A stretch of DNA of 64,000 nt from Mixta intestinalis (GTDB taxonomy: Bacteria; Pseudomonadota; Gammaproteobacteria; Enterobacterales; Enterobacteriaceae): positions 21,321 through 85,320 of the forward strand of contig NZ_CP028272.1 in assembly GCF_009914055.1 (NCBI RefSeq), given 5' to 3'. The notes under the pieces were generated by a model that ran no database searches, was not told the origin of the DNA, and saw nothing but the letters and a program-made list of their open reading frames with translations. The position numbers and the translations under genes were made by a program. Numbering within the stretch: the stretch's first letter is position 1; every line of letters begins with the position of its first letter. Positions 45,152-54,014 of this stretch are shown in pieces.

Positions 45152-45173
45152 GTTTATCCACCTGTGGATAAAC
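45152..45173. promoter_or_regulatory. Paired DnaA boxes
   Basis: GTTTATCCAC and its exact mirror GTGGATAAAC separated by CT; each contains TTATCCAC, one mismatch or less from the DnaA consensus. Position between iterons and repA start marks the replication origin or its control region. Confidence 0.65.
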
Positions 45174-45250
45174 CCGACTTTCCGTTGATTTTTACAGTCA
45201 GTCTGCCATTATGGGCGAATATTTTTCTGCCCACAGGTACCGGAACGGAA

Positions 45251-45979
45251 ATGAAGGGAATTCCATCAACTGTTTTACGCACGTATAAGAAAAAAGCGAA
45301 CATTAAACAGTCGAACGAATTAACTGAGGCTGCGTATTACCTGCCCCTTCAGGCAAAACGTGTACTCTGGCTGTGCCTGCTGCAGGCCTATTTTCGTGAC
45401 AATGTTGAAGATATGGACGATGACGTCCTGCCACTGTTTAATGTCAGCGTCTCGGACTACGTAAAATATTTCAACGTTGCTACTGCGGTAGCCAGCAGGG
45501 ATGTCCGGGCTGGCGTCAAAGCACTTGGTCAGTCGGTAGTGGTTTTTTATCCGCGTGAAGGGGAATTTGAGCAGATTGAGCGACCGTGGCTTTCGGAGGC
45601 GGGTCTGAAAAAGGGGCGCGGGGTCTGGCAGATCGAATTCAACTATAAGGTGATGCCTTTCCTTGTCGGACTTTCATCTCAGTTCACTACCTATTCTCTG
45701 TACGATTGTGGCCAGCTTAACAGTGTGCGGGTTATACGTTTATACGAAAGCCTGTGCCAGTTTCGCAGCACCGGCACATGGATTACCTCTCATGACTGGC
45801 TCTGTGAACGCTTTGTTCTGCCAGCGTCACAGCGTCATAACAAGGCTGAAATGAAGCGCACATTTCTGGAGCCCGCCATCAAGAAGATCAACGAAAAAAC
45901 ACCTCTTAAGGTAAGTTACCGGATTGAGGAAGACGGGAGAATTCTTTTTTCTGTCATGGACAAGCCTCTTGGAAAATAA
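45251..45979 (+). CDS. RepE-like (Rep_3 superfamily) replication initiator
   Basis: 242 residues counted from the ATG at 45251 (GGAACGGAA just upstream); the frame is open to 45017, but that part overlaps the iterons. QSNELTEAAYYLPLQAKRVL, RDVRAGVKALGQSVVVFYPR, then GLSSQFTTYSLYDCGQLNSV and RLYESLCQFRSTGTW are the two winged-helix domains of F RepE/R6K Pi-like initiators. Binds iterons as monomer to start replication and as dimer to repress. A second replicon besides RepFII. Confidence 0.9.
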   Translation: MKGIPSTVLRTYKKKANIKQSNELTEAAYYLPLQAKRVLWLCLLQAYFRDNVEDMDDDVLPLFNVSVSDYVKYFNVATAVASRDVRAGVKALGQSVVVFYPREGEFEQIERPWLSEAGLKKGRGVWQIEFNYKVMPFLVGLSSQFTTYSLYDCGQLNSVRVIRLYESLCQFRSTGTWITSHDWLCERFVLPASQRHNKAEMKRTFLEPAIKKINEKTPLKVSYRIEEDGRILFSVMDKPLGK

Positions 45980-46011
45980 CAGCCCTGTGCACAGTGCTCC
46001 ATTAAGTTGAC

Positions 46012-46490
46012 CTTTTTCCCATATTAGAACATCAACCTGACCTGATATGGCGCTTCCCTGGCTCTGCAGTTTGCCCGAACTTGACCTGTTTCCCACACAG
46101 CCGGTTTCAGACTTGACCTGTTTCCCACATGGTTGGACAGAAATATCATCACGCAGCCGAACAAAAAGCCCGGCCACCTGACCAACAGCCGGGGCCGCGC
46201 TTCTGTGGAAGGTACTTATACCGGCCTCGACATGATGTTGATGTGTTTCCCATACCCGGGTTAACTGAATCCAGCCTGAAAAGTTGATGTGTTTCCCATA
46301 CCCGTGAGAATTGTGTTCAACTCGTAAAGTTGACGTATTTCCCACATCTGACAGACATGTGCCCGCTCCTGATGTTGATGTGTTTCCCACATCTGGCAGG
46401 CATGTGTCCCGGTGCTGATGTTGATGTGTTTCCCACATCGGCCAGGCATGTGTCCCGCTCCTGATGTTGATGTCTTTCCCACATCTGTAT
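46012..46490 (-). repeat. Downstream iteron array with 46-bp period
   Basis: About nine copies of GTTGA(T/C)(G/C)T-TTTCCCA(C/T) in inverted orientation to the upstream set. The last six start at 46237, 46283, 46329, 46374, 46420 and 46466, a spacing of 45-46 bp, and the final three share most of the whole 46-bp unit. Serves as the incompatibility/copy-control array, comparable with incC of F (inferred). Confidence 0.8.
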
Positions 46491-46984
46491 GGGATATGTC
46501 GAGCGACGGGGGATTGATGTATTTTCAGTAAATTTAAAATTCGTACCGAATTGGTTTAACACACTAATAATCACGGTTTTTTTAAAAAATACATGGATTA
46601 CTAAAATTCGGTACTGCTATCTTTCAAATTCTTTTTATATAGCTTTCTAAGCTATATAAAATCGTATGTATTATGTTGCCTTAAAGTAATTTGGCTCTTG
46701 TGATGTATCATATTAAATCAATGTAAGCCAATGATTTTAAAAGATTTTCAAAAAAATCACATCTTTATGCTGACCATGATTTATCCTTACCATTTGGATT
46801 ATTAAATTTACAGGCATAACAGGATATGCAGCTTTTGTCATATTGTATTATTGAAAGCCATCACCTACGATATATATGCTGGACATACGTACTTTTTCCT
46901 TTATTTGAAAATGTTCTGCACCGTATCGTCCGGCAATATTATATGACTAACTGCCATGACCGGTGTCCTTAGTGGAATGGTGAA
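46491..46984. other. AT-rich non-coding stretch after the iterons
   Basis: No gene. Includes inverted words CGTACCGAATT and AATTCGGTAC (46540-46612), a 12-bp-arm palindrome TTTATATAGCTT-TCT-AAGCTATATAAA (46634-46660) and general low GC. May be an unwinding or terminator region of the replicon. Confidence 0.45.
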
Positions 46985-47236
46985 TTAGCGGAGCTCATTC
47001 AGCCAGGGCTTTAGTCCTGCACAAAACGCAGTGAATTCTTCTTCCGTCATCTCCCTGTAAAGTGACGATCGAGTGCCCCTTACATTAATCTTTGTTGAAG
47101 CAGGGTTTCTCATCCACATATCTGCACGGCTTTTAGAAACACTCACGCCTCCCAACTCAACGATCTCTGCGATATCCCGCCTGGTTAAGTTCATAGCGCT
47201 CGCTAAAAGTTTTAAATGCTCATTAAAACTGATCAT
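46985..47236 (-). CDS. Small DUF1456-like protein
   Basis: 83 residues: LASAMNLTRRDIAEIVELGG, then VSVSKSRADMWMRNP and EEEFTAFCAGLKPWLNELR. The pattern (helix, ELGG, VS..., Trp, then an acidic helix EEEFxAFxxGL) resembles one half of the duplicated DUF1456 fold, which is predicted to bind nucleic acid. Possible small regulator of the replicon; uncertain. Confidence 0.6.
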   Translation of the reverse strand: MISFNEHLKLLASAMNLTRRDIAEIVELGGVSVSKSRADMWMRNPASTKINVRGTRSSLYREMTEEEFTAFCAGLKPWLNELR

Positions 47237-47321
47237 TGGTAATGTTTATCGGTGTGGTTAGTTATTGTTACCATGCCCTCTTCCTGACAGCTGACGCGTC
47301 CGGCCCGTGCCGGACTTGTCC

Positions 47322-47366
47322 AATCCGGAATAAGCCATCAGGCAAGCTGATGCCTCCTTCCGGATT
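47322..47366. terminator. Nested hairpin, likely terminator
   Basis: AATCCGGAA/TTCCGGATT with inner CATCAG/CTGATG between two minus-strand genes. A second hairpin GTCCGGC/GCCGGAC lies at 47299-47316. Confidence 0.5.
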
Positions 47367-47371
47367 CAGGC

Positions 47372-47698
47372 TCACCCCTCTTCCTGAATCGTGCTCATCC
47401 GTTCCTTATATATTTTTCCTGCAGTTATCAGGCCCAAAGGTGTCAGGCTGAACGCGAGATGGAGCGACTTTTGATTGCGGAACTTACAGAGTAATCCGTG
47501 CTTAACCAGCGTATGGCATGAACGACGAAAATTTGTATCGGCCACTACCTGCTGGCGATTTTTGTTGAGGATATCCAGAAGCCATATCGCAGGCACTGGA
47601 CCCGCCTGATGTTCACTGAATCCGTATAAAACAAATAATATGTCCTTCTGAATACCAGACAGGCGCATTACGGACTTAAGAGTATCTGAATCTTCCAT
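47372..47698 (-). CDS. Winged-helix-like small regulator
   Basis: 108 residues: LSGIQKDILFVLYGFSEHQA, PAIWLLDILNKNRQQVVADT, then FRRSCHTLVKHGLLCKFRNQ and a beta-hairpin LHLAFSLTPLGLI. Order of helices and terminal wing fit a winged-helix protein. Likely a plasmid-maintenance transcription regulator; target unknown. Confidence 0.6.
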   Translation of the reverse strand: MEDSDTLKSVMRLSGIQKDILFVLYGFSEHQAGPVPAIWLLDILNKNRQQVVADTNFRRSCHTLVKHGLLCKFRNQKSLHLAFSLTPLGLITAGKIYKERMSTIQEEG

Positions 47699-47940
47699 GA
47701 ACCACCCTATTTTACGATTATAACCAGAACTTATCTTAAATGATGTGACACATCAACAGGGATGAATTTGAGGATGATTTGACAGGCAAAGAAGCCGCTC
47801 TTGATGGCGGCTTTAATTTCCCTGGTTTGGACGAATAACCAAGCATCATATAATCATTATATAGTGCCTATGTGCAACCACTTTATTCTATTTTTGTGCG
47901 CCATACACTAACGGTTTGACAGTAACAGGACAGGCAACCT

Positions 47941-48123
47941 ATGGCTGAGCCATATCTGAAAAATCGTAAACGTTTTACTTCATCACTGGATAATAGACTT
48001 GTACCTCTGTTCGATGAGTTGTCGCGTAAAAGCCGCATTCCCAAGAGCCGTTTGTTAGACGAGGCAATCGAAGATCTACTTAAAAAGCATGCTCTGACCA
48101 TACCTTCAGATGAGCAGAATTGA
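47941..48123 (+). CDS. Ribbon-helix-helix regulator
   Basis: 60 residues: RKRFTSSLDNRLVPLFDELS then KSRIPKSRLLDEAIEDLLKK, a textbook beta-helix-helix of the CopG/Arc type. Convergent/divergent with neighbours on the minus strand. Probable repressor, perhaps of copy control or of the nearby wHTH gene; no partner toxin is adjacent. Confidence 0.7.
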   Translation: MAEPYLKNRKRFTSSLDNRLVPLFDELSRKSRIPKSRLLDEAIEDLLKKHALTIPSDEQN

Positions 48124-48630
48124 TTGCTGAGAATAAAGCTGATGAGGCTGATAACAGCGTCAGTCCTGTTCACTTAAGCATGAAAAGTTTCAGCTCAGAA
48201 ATATATAAACGCATCAGGTGCTGCGCGACGTCTTCAGGAACAGCGGACAACCCCGCATTGAATAACGTGTGATTTGTAGATATTCAGATACCTTTCAGCC
48301 TGCATTTGCTAGCCTTCAAACAGCACGGTTATGCAGATTAAGGCAAAGGATAAAACTGAGTAAAGGGCTGTGGTAATCAGACGTAAGCAATTTCACGTTC
48401 CGTCATAAGCGGTAAAAATTACTTTCCTGTGGAGCCGTATTAAAACACGGCTGCAGGACAACCGGTAACCAGGCGTAAAAGCGCTGATGAGGTACGTTAA
48501 TCGTGGTAATTTCAGTATGAAAGAAAAGAAAAATAACCGCCTTATTCAATGAATTACATGTGAAATTGGCCTGGTAATTTTTAAGTGAAAAGGATGTCCA
48601 ATGGCATCCTTTTATGTTTCCGGCACAGCT
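48124..48630. other. Non-coding region with candidate parS
   Basis: No gene recognised. Between the RHH gene and the parB stop there are ATTTCAC-like words on both strands (about 48390; GTGAAATTGGCC near 48560; a second AATTTTTAAGTGAAAA near 48580) plus a hairpin AGCCGT/ACGGCT near 48435. P1 parS lies just downstream of parB and consists of ATTTCAC heptamers and TCGCCA hexamers, so 48500-48600 is the best place for the centromere. Sites need experimental proof. Confidence 0.45.
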
Positions 48631-49593
48631 TCAGAGGGACGTCTTTTCGACTATTTTTTTGATCGCTTCATCGATTTCAGCCTGTATCTCAGCAGGCAAA
48701 CGGGAAAACTCATAAATGACGAGCCGTTTCTGGGAATTCGTTTTCTTACGGGCAAACTGGTTATGGCCAGAGAAAGCGCCCAGCTTTTCAGTTTCCACTG
48801 TTTTAGCAGGCGGAGCTTTGAGTCCCTTACACTCTGTCCGGAATATAGCCAAAATTTTAGCCTTATCGACTTGCATATGTTCAGGCAGTTCGCTGAGTCG
48901 CTGGCGAACTTTGGTCATCAGATCGACCACCGGCACCTGCTTTTTCTTTGAGTCCTCTGACAGTTGAAGCAGAAACTGATAGTCTGCCAGGGAAATATCG
49001 TTGATTACCGGGAAAACGGCAATCATTTCATCAGGAACCGAGGCAGCCTGAAACGCACGGGTTACTTTGGCCGGAGAAATATTTTCTGCCTGCGCGATTT
49101 CCTCTTTTGTCATGCCGTTACCGTACATCACTTCGAAGCGTTTTCCGAGCTCACGCAGACTGTGTTCCCGGGCCGTCTGAATGTCCTTGGCCAGCTGACG
49201 TGCGTCGGCCAGATCTATGTCATCTTTCGTAACGAGAACTTCAAATTTAACCTGATTAAAAATGCAGGCAGCCCGACGACGGGTTCCATCGAGTATTTCG
49301 ATTCGGCCATTTATCTCACGGCCAATAGCCGGGAAAAACTGCTGAAGTTTGATTGTACGACTGATGTCGCTGACAGATTCAGGCGTCAACATAGTCTGAT
49401 CACGCCCGTTCACTGTGGGATCAACGTAGGTCTGGCGCTCAATATCACCGCTTAAGATCACGGTACTGACAAATTTCGCCTGCCTGCCTGATTTCAGCGT
49501 AAACGTTTTGTAGCTTCCGTCGCTTTCAAGCATGCGCGCAAATTCAGAACTGCTGTTTCCCAGCGTTCGGCCACGGGCTAAAACCTTTTTCAT
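48631..49593 (-). CDS. parB: P1-type ParB partition protein
   Basis: 320 residues (P1 ParB 333). GRTLGNSSSEF at the start, VNGRDQTMLTPESVSDISRT, IEILDGTRRRAACIFNQVKF, then HTH EEIAQAENISPAKVTRAFQA and C-terminal RKTNSQKRLVIYEFSRLP dimer domain. Binds parS and stimulates ParA. Overlaps parA by 4 nt (ATGA). Confidence 0.95.
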   Translation of the reverse strand: MKKVLARGRTLGNSSSEFARMLESDGSYKTFTLKSGRQAKFVSTVILSGDIERQTYVDPTVNGRDQTMLTPESVSDISRTIKLQQFFPAIGREINGRIEILDGTRRRAACIFNQVKFEVLVTKDDIDLADARQLAKDIQTAREHSLRELGKRFEVMYGNGMTKEEIAQAENISPAKVTRAFQAASVPDEMIAVFPVINDISLADYQFLLQLSEDSKKKQVPVVDLMTKVRQRLSELPEHMQVDKAKILAIFRTECKGLKAPPAKTVETEKLGAFSGHNQFARKKTNSQKRLVIYEFSRLPAEIQAEIDEAIKKIVEKTSL

Positions 49594-50795
49594 TCTGCCG
49601 TTCCCCTGATGAATTCAATACGATCGAAAACGGCTTTAGTGAAACGCTCGGCTTCAGTACGCGCTTTCTTGAGAGCTTCAGCGCTGCCTGGATAGGACAT
49701 CGGGTTAGCGCTAATGATAGTGTCAAATGATTCACCACAGCGTTCAAAACCATCCAGACGAGGCAGAGACGAGTCAAGAATGCTGCTGGCGTAAACTTCC
49801 CGCGCCAGGCTGTGTGATGTCTCATGATCGCGTTTACCAGTCATTTTTGACATAAATCCAATATTAGCCTTCAATTGCGGTTCAATGCCTTCCTCTTCCA
49901 GACGTTCCAGCATTTCAGGCAAACGGGTCAGGTATTTCAGTGTTGAATGGAAATCAACCTGCGCTGGCGGAGTGGGAGTCAGCAGAAGATCACTGGCAGC
50001 CAGTCCGTTCAGCAGGAAAGGATCGAGATGTGGTCCGGTATCAATGAAAATAAAGTCATAATCACTGGCAACACGATCAATGATTTTTTTTCTCAGGACT
50101 TCAGAGGGCTTCATTCCCGGCAGATACTCAGCGACAAGTGATTCCCACTGGCTGGCCACAAATCCATCATCGATAGAGGCAGGAATAACATCCACTCCGG
50201 GAATGATTGTCGGACGAATAACCGTTTCACGCAGGGTTTCCGCATCCAGATCGTTCAACATCGCCTGAGCAGCCGTTTCAAGAACCGCCCCGATGCTGCG
50301 TGTATGGTCCAGGAACATCGTGCTCGAAGCCTGCGGATCGAGATCGATAACAAGGATGCGTAAATCGTGGCGCAACAAATCCTGATGTACTCGCAGTGCG
50401 TGCGCCAGCGTGACTGTGCTGACTGTTTTTGAAACGCCTCCTTTGAGGTTTACGACAAAAATGGTGTACGGCTCTTTGTGGATATCGCGGTATTTCGGAA
50501 TGCCACGGTGAGCATAAATATCAATGACATTTTGGATAGTCAGCGCGTACTGCTCGACATTGCCCACCTGTTTTTTATTGAACTCATATCCACTTTCCTC
50601 CATCTCTTTGATGGCCTGCTCAACGATGCGACGACTCAGTTTGGGCAGTTTCGCCACAGCGTTGCGGGTATACGTTTGATGATATTCGGTGAGATTAAAT
50701 TCTTTACGCTGTTCTTCAATATCCCGGCTCATTTCTTTAAGCAATGTGCTGGCCCTTAAAGCTATCGTACCGACGCCGCCGTAATCACGTTTCAT
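49590..50795 (-). CDS. parA: P1-type ParA partition ATPase
   Basis: 401 residues (P1 ParA 398). N-terminal HTH (NAVAKLPKLSRRIVEQAIKE) for autorepression, deviant Walker A NLKGGVSKTVSTVTLAHAL (~115), Walker A' ILVIDLDPQASSTMF, and a C-terminus FDRIEFIRG identical in style to P1. Type Ia. Works with ParB/parS to position the plasmid and represses its own promoter. Confidence 0.96.
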   Translation of the reverse strand: MKRDYGGVGTIALRASTLLKEMSRDIEEQRKEFNLTEYHQTYTRNAVAKLPKLSRRIVEQAIKEMEESGYEFNKKQVGNVEQYALTIQNVIDIYAHRGIPKYRDIHKEPYTIFVVNLKGGVSKTVSTVTLAHALRVHQDLLRHDLRILVIDLDPQASSTMFLDHTRSIGAVLETAAQAMLNDLDAETLRETVIRPTIIPGVDVIPASIDDGFVASQWESLVAEYLPGMKPSEVLRKKIIDRVASDYDFIFIDTGPHLDPFLLNGLAASDLLLTPTPPAQVDFHSTLKYLTRLPEMLERLEEEGIEPQLKANIGFMSKMTGKRDHETSHSLAREVYASSILDSSLPRLDGFERCGESFDTIISANPMSYPGSAEALKKARTEAERFTKAVFDRIEFIRGTAE

Positions 50796-50870
50796 TAAAA
50801 TTCTCCTGAAGCTAAATCCCTGAACAACGGTGATAGTGTAACCACAGCGTCATGGTACACCATAAGAAGC

Positions 50871-50913
50871 TACGTACAATATTTTAATGACAGGCAGATA
50901 AATTTTGTACGTA
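50871..50913. promoter_or_regulatory. Candidate parA operator
   Basis: Inverted repeat TACGTACAA/TTGTACGTA with further partial pairing inside, 75 bp upstream of the parA start. P1 ParA binds an inverted repeat over its promoter, so this is the probable autoregulation site. Confidence 0.55.
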
Positions 50914-51067
50914 ATCAGTGATTAGGCTCAGGTTTTAACAGTGGGTAATAATGCATCAGACCAGTTTTCGAAAGGAAAAGCTCTATATTCATTGAGCAGG
51001 GACGAAACAGGATTTAGGATTTAAGGGATGTGATACCGTACAGGGGTCATTTTTAGGTTCTGAGTCA

Positions 51068-51997
51068 ATGAAGAAGAAAAGCAGCTCACCGACTCCCCAT
51101 GATGCTACGTTCCGGCAGTTTCTGACACAGCCGGATATTGCACGCGATTTCATGGAAATACACCTGCCTGCAGATCTGCGTGCCATCTGCGATCTCAGCA
51201 CACTGAAGCTGGAATCTGGTTCTTTCGTCGAGGATGACCTTCGTCAGTATTTTAGCGACGTGCTTTACAGCCTGAAGACATCAGCCGGCGACGGATACAT
51301 TCATGTGCTAATCGAGCACCAGTCAACGCCGGACAGACATATGGCATTTCGCCTGATCCGCTATGCGGTGGCAGCCATGCAGCGTCATCTTGATACTGGT
51401 CATAAGATGCTGCCACTGGTAATACCGGTGCTGTTCTATACCGGTAAGCGCAGCCCGTATCCTTACTCTACCCGGTGGCTGGATGAGTTTGACAATCCGG
51501 AACTGGCAGGCAGACTCTACAGCGGTGTTTTTCCACTCGTTGATGTGACTGTTATTCCGGATGAGGAAATAGCTGACCATCGCAGCATGGCGGCGCTGAC
51601 ACTGCTGCAGAAACATATTCATCAGCGGGATCTGGCAGAACTGGTGGACAGGCTTGCGCCTATTTTGCTGGCCGGCTACTTGTCTTCATCGCAGGTGATA
51701 TCGCTGGTACACTATATTGTACAGGCAGGCGAAACATCTGACGCCGAAGCCTTTGTACGCGAACTGGCACAGCGTGTGCCGCAACACGGAGACGTACTTA
51801 TGACCATCGCACAACAACTCGAGCAGAAGGGTATAGAGAAAGGTATCCAGCTTGGCAGACAGGAAGGCCGTTCAGAAGGCGAGCGCGAAGCCACTATTAA
51901 AATCGCACGTACCATGCTCCAGAACGGCATTGACCGCACTACTGTCATGAAAATGACCGGTCTGACTGAAGACGAACTGGCGCAAATCCGCCACTGA
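51068..51997 (+). CDS. Rpn-family recombination-promoting nuclease (PD-(D/E)XK)
   Basis: 309 residues. HDATFRQFLTQPDIARDFM and the catalytic region SDVLYSL...YIHVLIEHQS (Asp and Glu-x-Gln) are the Rpn/YhgA-like transposase_31 signature; the C-terminus has a Lys/Glu/Arg-rich helix (KGIEKGIQLGRQEGRSEG). Rpn proteins are RecA-independent recombination-promoting nucleases found on many plasmids. Stand-alone, no terminal repeats seen, so not an insertion sequence. Confidence 0.9.
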   Translation: MKKKSSSPTPHDATFRQFLTQPDIARDFMEIHLPADLRAICDLSTLKLESGSFVEDDLRQYFSDVLYSLKTSAGDGYIHVLIEHQSTPDRHMAFRLIRYAVAAMQRHLDTGHKMLPLVIPVLFYTGKRSPYPYSTRWLDEFDNPELAGRLYSGVFPLVDVTVIPDEEIADHRSMAALTLLQKHIHQRDLAELVDRLAPILLAGYLSSSQVISLVHYIVQAGETSDAEAFVRELAQRVPQHGDVLMTIAQQLEQKGIEKGIQLGRQEGRSEGEREATIKIARTMLQNGIDRTTVMKMTGLTEDELAQIRH

Positions 51998-52238
51998 ACA
52001 CCATTTCCCGACTCCTCAGCCGGGCCATCAGCGTAAACTGGTGTGGCCGGGAAGTATCCCATTCAGGCTCCGCCTGTCAGCTACTGCGATTAAACTAGCG
52101 TCATCACCCCTGCTTTCAGTATTACAGCCTTTCTGCCAGAACAGATCATTTGCTCAGACGCCAGAAACTATTCAGCATGTCAGCCATTTCTGCGCTGACG
52201 TTACCAGGGCGCACCATGTCAGATGGCCTGATTTTCTG
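51998..52238. other. Short non-coding stretch after the rpn gene
   Basis: Contains weak hairpins (GCCGGG...CCCGGC-like, 52015-52055) that may terminate the rpn transcript. Nothing else recognised. Confidence 0.3.
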
Positions 52239-52907
52239 TCAGCGTTGCGTCTTGCTGTTTCCCTTATTCATAAATCGTCCCGTTTCAAAGACCGCTGCGG
52301 ATCGCCAAGATCTGACCGCCTCTGTTTTTATGTTGTCAACAAACCAGTGAACACCGTCAGTGCTTATCCGCTCAAGCAGATAATTCATGTCCCACACATG
52401 TTTGGGTATAAGTGTTCCTTCTCCGGCAAGTATGCCCGCAGCGATCGAATGATTTCCTCCCATCACAAAACCAATACGCCATGGAAGCCACAGTTCGACA
52501 TAATGGTTAGAATGATCCTGCTTCCAGGGCCTTCCTTTGTTTAAGCCTATACTGGATACATTATCAATAAAACGTGACAGACTCCAAGGCCACGGAAGAA
52601 CCATATCGCAGGCCAGAGAGAGTGGGTAATCATCAGGATTAAGCTCATGTGCCTTCATAAATGCATAGTCCTGAACCCGCCCAATATCACAGAAAAAGAA
52701 CTCTCCTGGTGTCATGTCAGGGCGGGCATCAGAGCCTTCTTCTGCAACCGCAAGAAGAAACTCACTCTGCAGCGGGCGAACTACTGCCCGTATGAAATCA
52801 GGTAACGCAGTTACCGGCAAAGATGCCGCGACTGAAAGCAGGTGGTCAAAATGTTTTTTATTGCTAATCGCGGCGGTGTTTTCCCGGTTAAATTTCCAGA
52901 ACATCAC
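52239..52907 (-). CDS. Unknown 222-residue protein downstream of resD
   Basis: No signal peptide. Conserved-looking stretches: HFDHLLSVAASLPVTALPDF, RAVVRPLQSEFLLAV and GRPWKQDHSNHYVELWLPWR then GFVMGGNHSIAAGIL. It resembles a family I know only as an uncharacterised DUF (perhaps DUF6710) often seen on enterobacterial plasmids; that name is unverified. Follows resD by 55 bp in the same direction. Confidence 0.65.
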   Translation of the reverse strand: MMFWKFNRENTAAISNKKHFDHLLSVAASLPVTALPDFIRAVVRPLQSEFLLAVAEEGSDARPDMTPGEFFFCDIGRVQDYAFMKAHELNPDDYPLSLACDMVLPWPWSLSRFIDNVSSIGLNKGRPWKQDHSNHYVELWLPWRIGFVMGGNHSIAAGILAGEGTLIPKHVWDMNYLLERISTDGVHWFVDNIKTEAVRSWRSAAVFETGRFMNKGNSKTQR

Positions 52908-52962
52908 AGTCCCTGTTTATTTTTTTCAAAACATGGCATGGGCAGACAGATACCTGACAGCG

Positions 52963-53736
52963 TCATACTTTTTTAAGTATGGCGACAGCATCGGTTTCCG
53001 GCATATGAAACTGCACTCTGTGGCGCGCCGCGACATCGAGCGCAAACACTTTCGTGTAGATCTCCGTCGAGCTGATCGACTTGTGTCCCATCAGACTCTG
53101 CAAAACCTTCAGAGGAATGCCTGCGTAGAGCATGTGCATGGCATAGCTGTGACGAAACGTGTGTGGCGTCACCGGTACTGAGAACGTCACCCCATCTGCA
53201 GCTGCGGCATCCACGGCCTCGCCCAGCCAGGTGCGAACAGTACGGTCCGTTATCTCCCAGATCCGCGCTTTTTCTGTTCTTCCTGTACGCTTGTTTCGCC
53301 GCTCCAGCGGAATCTTCAGTGTGGCCACCATCATCTCCAGCTGGTTGACATACTGATTGTCGGATAGCGGCACCAGACGATGGGTCTGACTGCCGGCTGG
53401 CACTCGTCCAGCCGTTCTGGCAGCTTTTTCGATGCGCTGCTTAAGGGTGGCCAGCTGCACGAAAGGGTATGGCGGTGTCAGCGAAAAATCACTTCTTGTC
53501 AGCGCCAGCGCCTCATTAATACGGGCACCAGTGTTCCACAACGTCGCCAGCAGCATTTTACGGTGCAGATCGGGCACGTAGTGGAGCAAGGCAATGATTT
53601 CGGGTGCCAGCAGGTATTTCGGCAGTTCGTTCTGAGCCAAAGCCATCTGACGCAGGGCCAGCGCTGCCGGGTAGTCTAACGCCACCGGCAGCGCCGCATT
53701 ATGGGAATTATTGCCGGGAAGGGCAGGATAACTCAT
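52963..53736 (-). CDS. resD: ResD-type tyrosine recombinase (multimer resolvase)
   Basis: 257 residues (F ResD 268). Catalytic Arg in LLATLWNTGARINEALALTR, HTFRHSYAMHML box, GHKSISSTEIYTKVF with the nucleophile Tyr. In F it resolves multimers at rfsF in the RepFIB origin. No rfsF is obvious here. A small palindrome TGTTAA-CGT-TTAACA at 53900-53914 upstream could be part of a site or a promoter. Confidence 0.93.
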   Translation of the reverse strand: MSYPALPGNNSHNAALPVALDYPAALALRQMALAQNELPKYLLAPEIIALLHYVPDLHRKMLLATLWNTGARINEALALTRSDFSLTPPYPFVQLATLKQRIEKAARTAGRVPAGSQTHRLVPLSDNQYVNQLEMMVATLKIPLERRNKRTGRTEKARIWEITDRTVRTWLGEAVDAAAADGVTFSVPVTPHTFRHSYAMHMLYAGIPLKVLQSLMGHKSISSTEIYTKVFALDVAARHRVQFHMPETDAVAILKKV

Positions 53737-53756
53737 AGCTCACAGTACCTCTGGTG

Positions 53757-54014
53757 TTAATATCGCGGACCGCCGTGTGGGCTCACACAAGCGAGCTTTA
53801 ACGACGACAGGAACCGGCTCATCCGGCATCCCCGTCGCCACACCGTTTTCATCTTGTGAATTCTCCATCTCACTCTCCGCTGTAAAAAACTGTTCGTACT
53901 GTTAACGTTTAACACAGCCAGTGCCAGCAAGCGCCGAGCTTTCGGCGCAGCGATACGGGAAAAAGAGAGTAAATCGGGCGGCGGCAGAAAGAAAGACGGG
54001 AGCGTCATGGTCAT
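53757..54014 (-). CDS. Doubtful 85-residue ORF before resD
   Basis: Its ATG overlaps the previous gene's stop (ATGA) and it ends 20 bp before resD, which is operon-like. The protein (MTMTLPSFFLPPPDLLSFSR..., basic, no family) is of low complexity and could be chance. Confidence 0.3.
   Translation of the reverse strand: MTMTLPSFFLPPPDLLSFSRIAAPKARRLLALAVLNVNSTNSFLQRRVRWRIHKMKTVWRRGCRMSRFLSSLKLACVSPHGGPRY

Noticed and set aside
46237..46490. CRISPR-like regular repeats
   Set aside because: The 46-bp units are iterons next to a replication initiator: the spacers are largely conserved too, and no cas genes exist in the window.
46261..46574. Open frames with repeated H-I-N-I/TSTS patterns
   Set aside because: They are translations of the iteron array, which is a protein-binding repeat region.
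51068..51997. Insertion sequence carrying a transposase
   Set aside because: The protein is an Rpn-type nuclease; no inverted terminal repeats or target duplications are visible.
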